Under the pieces are notes generated by a model, which saw only the letters and a list, made by a program, of their open reading frames with translations, made no database searches and was not told where the DNA came from. Shown piece after piece: positions 59,254 through 64,000 of a DNA stretch of 64,000 bases. The position numbers and the translations under genes were made by a program. This DNA is from Xylogone sp. PMI_703 (lineage: Eukaryota; Ascomycota; Leotiomycetes). Where the stretch lies: positions 1 to 64,000 of the forward strand of contig JAJTUQ010000005.1 of the NCBI GenBank assembly GCA_021399445.1, given 5' to 3'. Positions within the stretch are counted from its first letter, which is position 1. Every line of letters begins with the position of its first letter.

Positions 59254-61287
59254 TGCTGTTATAGACGAGCTTCAGGCTCGATGGTTTGGTAGTATCGCCC
59301 CGGAACTCAAAAAGAATCAAAGGCTGCAAGCTCCAATATATATGGCAAGATCCCAGGATAGGAATGTGCTCTCTATACCAGTTATATGATGGGATTAGAC
59401 CGGGCTGGATTAAATATGGAAGTGATGGTTACGTTCCTGCACATCATCGTCTTCTGGTTGGCTTGTCGGACATTCATCGCCGTAGATGAGATCTCTAAGG
59501 TGGGATTGGCCGAATATTCCAACAAACTTTTCTACCTAAAGGTAGCTTGAATGCGGAACTTTAGTCTCCGAGTTTAATTTCGACCCTGTAAACAGATGTG
59601 TGGTAGAAAGCTGGCATGTTGGTATAATTGTAGTTTATGGCTATGAGAATCTGAGGATATTAGGTAGGCACTTATCAGGAGATGTACTTTAAACAATTCC
59701 CTACAACTCCAATATTTGTATTATCCCTCTTGCTGCTCCGACGCCTAATTCTGATCGGATAGTGATATAATTGCCAACGTGCAGTTGAGAAAAGCACGGG
59801 AGCGTTATCCAAAGCTCGACAGACGCAATTGTCTTTGCCTCCAATGGCGACTCCATAATATGCTAATTCCGTGACAAAGAGTGCATGAGGTTTTGAGTGA
59901 ACCTTTTCAAAGTCTAACGTAATGTATCAAGGATATAATGATTATAACTGTGTATACTTTGTTTAGTCGTTCCTTGGTGGTGTTCCAAACCAATGAAACC
60001 GACAGTGGCGCCATCAAAAGAGAAGGGAAATGCCAGACATAGGCCGGACCTTAAAGTATTGTAAAGACGTCAAGAGTGAGATTTTGTAATATTTTAGAAG
60101 TTTTATTCTATTTCCGTAAATCCTTAGTAGCTCCTGTTTGCATTGTAAACTATATCGCGTGAAGCTAGTGAATGATGGACTTGTATAGTACCCATTCTCA
60201 AAGCACTAGACATTTATCTGTCGTATAAGGTGCAATATTATGAGTTGCTGCGAATCCACAACTTTAGAAAGTATTCCGATATCTATGCTGATTGATACCA
60301 ACTAGATCAACCCGAGCTGGATCCCTACCTAGGTTAGCCATCGGTCTCTTCTGGCATAGCTGCAAGTTGCCTTCAAAGCTTGACTAGTTGTCGGTGTAAA
60401 GCTTCTATACATTCTTAGCATATTTTGTTGTAAACTCGTACAGAAGACTAAAATTGAAATTAAATTGCAGGAGAGTCTGCCGAGCTACATGTATTAAATC
60501 GATCCTCTTTGTATATTCTGTTGTGCAGTCTCTTCGCAAACGTACGGCTTTGTATGCAACCGCGAAGTATTATGCAAGACAACATGGTTGGCATGGATTT
60601 GAGCTACATATGATCTCAGTAACTAAAGCCCTTGCATTTTGTATTATTAAGACGCGATACAACGAGTCGCTTTGTATCTATTGATGGACTTGACAAACCC
60701 CCTCATAGATTGGATCTTGATATCCGACTGCGGTACAAGTAATCTAGCCCTGGCAAGGGGATGCTTGGTGACATATCTTCGGACTTTAATGCCCGCAATT
60801 CTCAAGTAGGAAGTGCCGTACTCGATACCACTTCGAACGGTATGATTTTCCGCATTCAGTACTCAATACAATTGCAACTGGCTATCTCTCGCGAATCATG
60901 AGCAGTATAGCTCTTGGAATCTATGCAACAATTTGTCTCTACTGCAGTCTCGGCTCAGTGTTCCAGCTGCGAATTGTTTACGTGCGCCGGCAAACTTCCT
61001 GGGCCCCACTGCACGACAGATCGGAAACCCTCAATGCATATCCGGTTGGTTACTCTTATACTACTAGCCATTGCGCCCACGGTTGTTTGCATCATATTGT
61101 CGGGCACGACTGGTGTATTGCAAGCAGGGGGGAGCTATCACGTGCTTCCCCACATTCCCCTCCCAGCTTTCCCATTATTACCCCAAGCTACTACCGCTTT
61201 AGGGCCAGGAAGCTTCCCTTTTCCTCTCCCTAGTATTCCTATCAATGATGTATATCTAAAGAGGCCGTGTGATTCATTCCCACGGAG
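59254..61287. other. 2-kb intergenic region
   Basis: Divergent promoter region for the sugar transporter and the Zn2Cys6 gene. Small open frames (60454, 60898, 60914) show no family motifs and overlap each other. Nothing else seen. Confidence 0.5.
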
Positions 61288-63878
61288 ATGGATCTTTCTA
61301 GTTCTAACATGCCCCGAGGCACATACCCCCCAGCGGATCGACATCCCTCTCCTACAATCACTACTGTTGGGAGTCGTCGTTCAAAAACATCAAGCCGGGT
61401 AAAGCGCCTAACTCCACGAAATAATGGAGCTATAAGTTGTAAGACGTGTATATATTGCCGGACTAGAAAGGTTTGTAATTCCTCTAGATACTATTTTATT
61501 AGACTGTGTACCTGATGCCCAATTCCGACCAAACAGAGCAGGTGCGACGGTACTAGGCCCCAATGTTCATCATGTGCTGCAGCTGGACACGATTGCATCT
61601 ATCCAGAGGATGCAAGGCGCTTGAACCGACCCACTCGAGCAGACGTGGAGGTCCTCGAGGCCCAGATTGCATCCTTACGGAATCTCCTTCAGCGGAGGGA
61701 TGCTGCACACTGCGTGGCAGGTAGTAGACATGATGCTAGTCCTTACCCGGATCCTGAACCTTGCAGTATCCAGCATCACTCATGTTCCTCTGTGGATTCT
61801 GCTCATGACATATACGACACAACCCTTTCCCCCGATCAATACTCTTTAGCTGGCCCCAGTGTCAGCAACCGAATGCCTAATGGCCATACCCCTCAGAGTG
61901 ACCATGGTTCAATTACTCATAGCCATTCATATTTGCCAAACAAGACAGATAAGGAGTCTAGTGAGATTAGAGAACGTGTGGATGCGAATGCGAGTGTCGA
62001 TATGGAAGCTGACGCTGGAGTTGATGCTGGCCCGTCACCATTCGAGGCTGATGTTGCTGGGGTCATTCGACAGGATGGAGACTTAGTAGTCCATGGAGTC
62101 TCAAGCATATTCCACCAGCTGGGTCATACAAAGAAGCCTTCCAGCTTAGCAGATCCAGCCTCGATGGAGGAACGCAAACAGCGAAACCAAATAAGCAAGG
62201 CCAGACTGATCGCTAACGCTGCTCTTCTAAGACAAAGAGAGAGCATTCTCCTTCGCGCACCGAGTATTAATAAGAACGTCGACTTTGACGGACTGGATCC
62301 GGAATTGGCGATACATCTTCTCGACCTTCACTGGAATCGGCAGCATTATACATATCTGATTAGCTACCGGCCAGCGATCATGGATAGCTTAATGAGCAAC
62401 GGACCGTATGTGAATACATTACTCTTAAACTCAATATACTTTTCCAGCAGCCTACTTAGTGATAGAGTAGAAGTGCGTTCAGACCCAGCAGACCCGCAAT
62501 CCGCCGGGGTTCCCTTTTATGATCGATTCCGCACACTCTTAGTTGACAATATTGATAAACCTAGCATCCCAACATCTGTTGCCCTGCTACTCTGCGGAGC
62601 CACACTAGTTTCTCATGGAAAACCGAGTGCTGGCTGGATCATGTGCGGCATTGCCTATAGAATGATTATTGACCTGGGTTGCCACTTGGTTCTTGACCCG
62701 CGACGTTGTAGTGCCAACAATCAAACGGAACTTCTTACCGATGTTGAGTTGGAAATGCGAAAACGGCTATACTGGGGTGCGTTCCTGACAGATGTAACTC
62801 AATCACTATACTTCGGACGACCACCTTGCCTACGAGCGTCACAGGCCCGAGTTCCTCAGCTACTGCTTGACACTTATGAGGAGTTGGACGACTGGACGCC
62901 ATATATTGATCCCTTGATCCCACCCGGCCTGCCACCATACGGACAACCACGACCTGCATACGCTATAACAACGTTTAACTCCATGATTAGACTCTTTTCA
63001 ATTGCATCAAAAATAGTGCATTCTTTGTATAGCATCAAGAGTCTTAAAGACTCTAGGCAGCACATAAAAACGGTTAAAACTGCAGCAGAATCAGAGTTAG
63101 AACAATGGATCGCTTCCCTGCCCTCTCATCTCCAATTTGACCCCGAGACCGACAGTGTCCCCCCGCCGCATCAAGTTGCGCCATTGTAAATACCAATTTC
63201 TTTTTGAAGGTTCTGATAACTGGATGACTAACTATCAATAGTACCACATATCATACATTGCGGATACTTCTTCAGCGACCGTTTCTAGAAAATGGTCACC
63301 TATACTCTGGTTTCCAAGACGATGACCGTCAAGCCGGTGAACATATTTGTGTGGATGCGGCACTATCTATATGGCGTTTTGTCAGAGCTTACAAGGCAGC
63401 ATTTACTCTTCGACGAGCGCCCTACCTGATCTCTTACTCCGTGTACTCTGCGGTCGTTGCAATTTTGAATCAAAGATTAGTCGAGCATTCTCACTTCACC
63501 GAATGTATGAAGTTCTTTTGGTCGGCATTGATTGATCTGCAGCAGGGGTGTAATTTTGGCCTTCAGAAACCGCTAGATATACTAAGGGATGTGGTAGCGC
63601 AGTTTGGCAAAGATATTCCCAAGTCAACAGACCAAGTCGGCCAAGTTACACGAAATTTTATGCGGCTAGAAAAGGGGGATGGGTTAAGCTATAATGGCAC
63701 TAGTACAGGTCATAGAGATTACACCCATCACAGTAACCCCCAGGGTTTAATATCTGATTCACGGCAGCAAGACTCATTCCCATTCTGGGGCCCGGATCAG
63801 TTTGGTACCAGCGCAGAAAACGATGACTGGTCCTTAAATGACACTCTATATGGATTATTTACACCAGCAAATTATTAA
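61288..63878 (+). CDS. Zn2Cys6 transcription factor with middle homology domain (822 aa)
   Basis: Exons 61288-61470, 61537-63185 and 63242-63878 (2469 nt). The first intron cuts the zinc cluster; the acceptor CAAACAG before AGC AGG TGC gives CIYCRTRKSRCDG and completes CX2CX6CX6CX2CX6C through HDC. A second AG four bases on would break the spacing. The cluster is followed by RPTRADVEVLEAQIASLRNLLQ, a linker and coiled-coil dimerisation helix, then the fungal_trans domain (about 290-620) with YFGRPPCLR and TYHTLRILLQRPFL across the second splice. The C-terminus ends DDWSLNDTLYGLF, an acidic-hydrophobic activation-type patch. It is nuclear. Order of domains resembles nitrogen-assimilation regulators of the nit-4/NirA type, but a role cannot be assigned. 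The neighbouring sugar transporter is a candidate target. Confidence 0.87.
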
Positions 63879-64000
63879 AATCCGGTCTATTAATCACTCC
63901 CTCAGTCAAGTTCTCTATGGATTACTAGTGCAATTGGCCATATATACATAGACTTGATATGCCCGGCATTTATAGTCGCTTCAATATCTCCATGACTAAC
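63879..64000. other. 3' flank of the Zn2Cys6 gene
   Basis: Short terminal stretch, no feature recognised. Confidence 0.4.

Overview
The window reads as genomic DNA of a filamentous ascomycete (Pezizomycotina). Genes are split by short introns (about 42-100 nt) with GT-AG borders and CTAAC-like branch sites. There are two Zn2Cys6 regulators, a highly reducing polyketide synthase (HR-PKS) and a LaeA-like methyltransferase. Old repeats and several dead genes show C-to-T and G-to-A decay of the kind left by repeat-induced point mutation (RIP). Exon structures were worked out by hand from reading frames and family motifs; no alignment was run.

Layout. 0-4.2 kb: AT-rich relic of a Ty3/gypsy retrotransposon on the minus strand (right-hand LTR, gag, protease, start of RT), followed by a run of AT-rich palindromes. 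4.7-7.2 kb: a DxxxD-type (Mn-like) CDF metal transporter, tail to tail with a complete but divergent 149-aa calmodulin that uses a GC-AG intron and a 16-nt microexon. 7.4-7.6 kb: a 156-bp MITE. 8.8-28.3 kb: a gene graveyard holding broken SprT-like, hemerythrin-like, FAD-monooxygenase, NmrA-like, amidohydrolase, VIT/vWA and 2EXR genes. Three intact genes sit among them: a DUF1295/ICMT-like membrane protein, a 561-aa Zn2Cys6 regulator and a 335-aa DFR-like reductase. This mix looks like a decayed metabolic or biosynthetic cluster.

28.8-48.2 kb is largely intact: E1-alpha and E1-beta of branched-chain 2-oxoacid dehydrogenase placed tail to tail, a Dal5-type MFS transporter, a pyroglutamyl-peptidase-like enzyme, a Cys-rich single-pass membrane protein, and a 2590-aa HR-PKS (KS-AT-DH-MT-ER-KR-ACP). 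Branched acyl-CoA from the E1 pair could prime the PKS; that is inference. The PKS enoylreductase has an unusual nucleotide-binding loop.

47-56.6 kb is GC-rich. It holds a 3-kb intergenic region full of microsatellites, a 10-exon LaeA-like methyltransferase with a 7-nt microexon, and an intronless class I methyltransferase that looks bacterial. 57.5-63.9 kb has an MFS sugar-type transporter and an 822-aa Zn2Cys6 regulator. No tRNA, rRNA or CRISPR array was seen.
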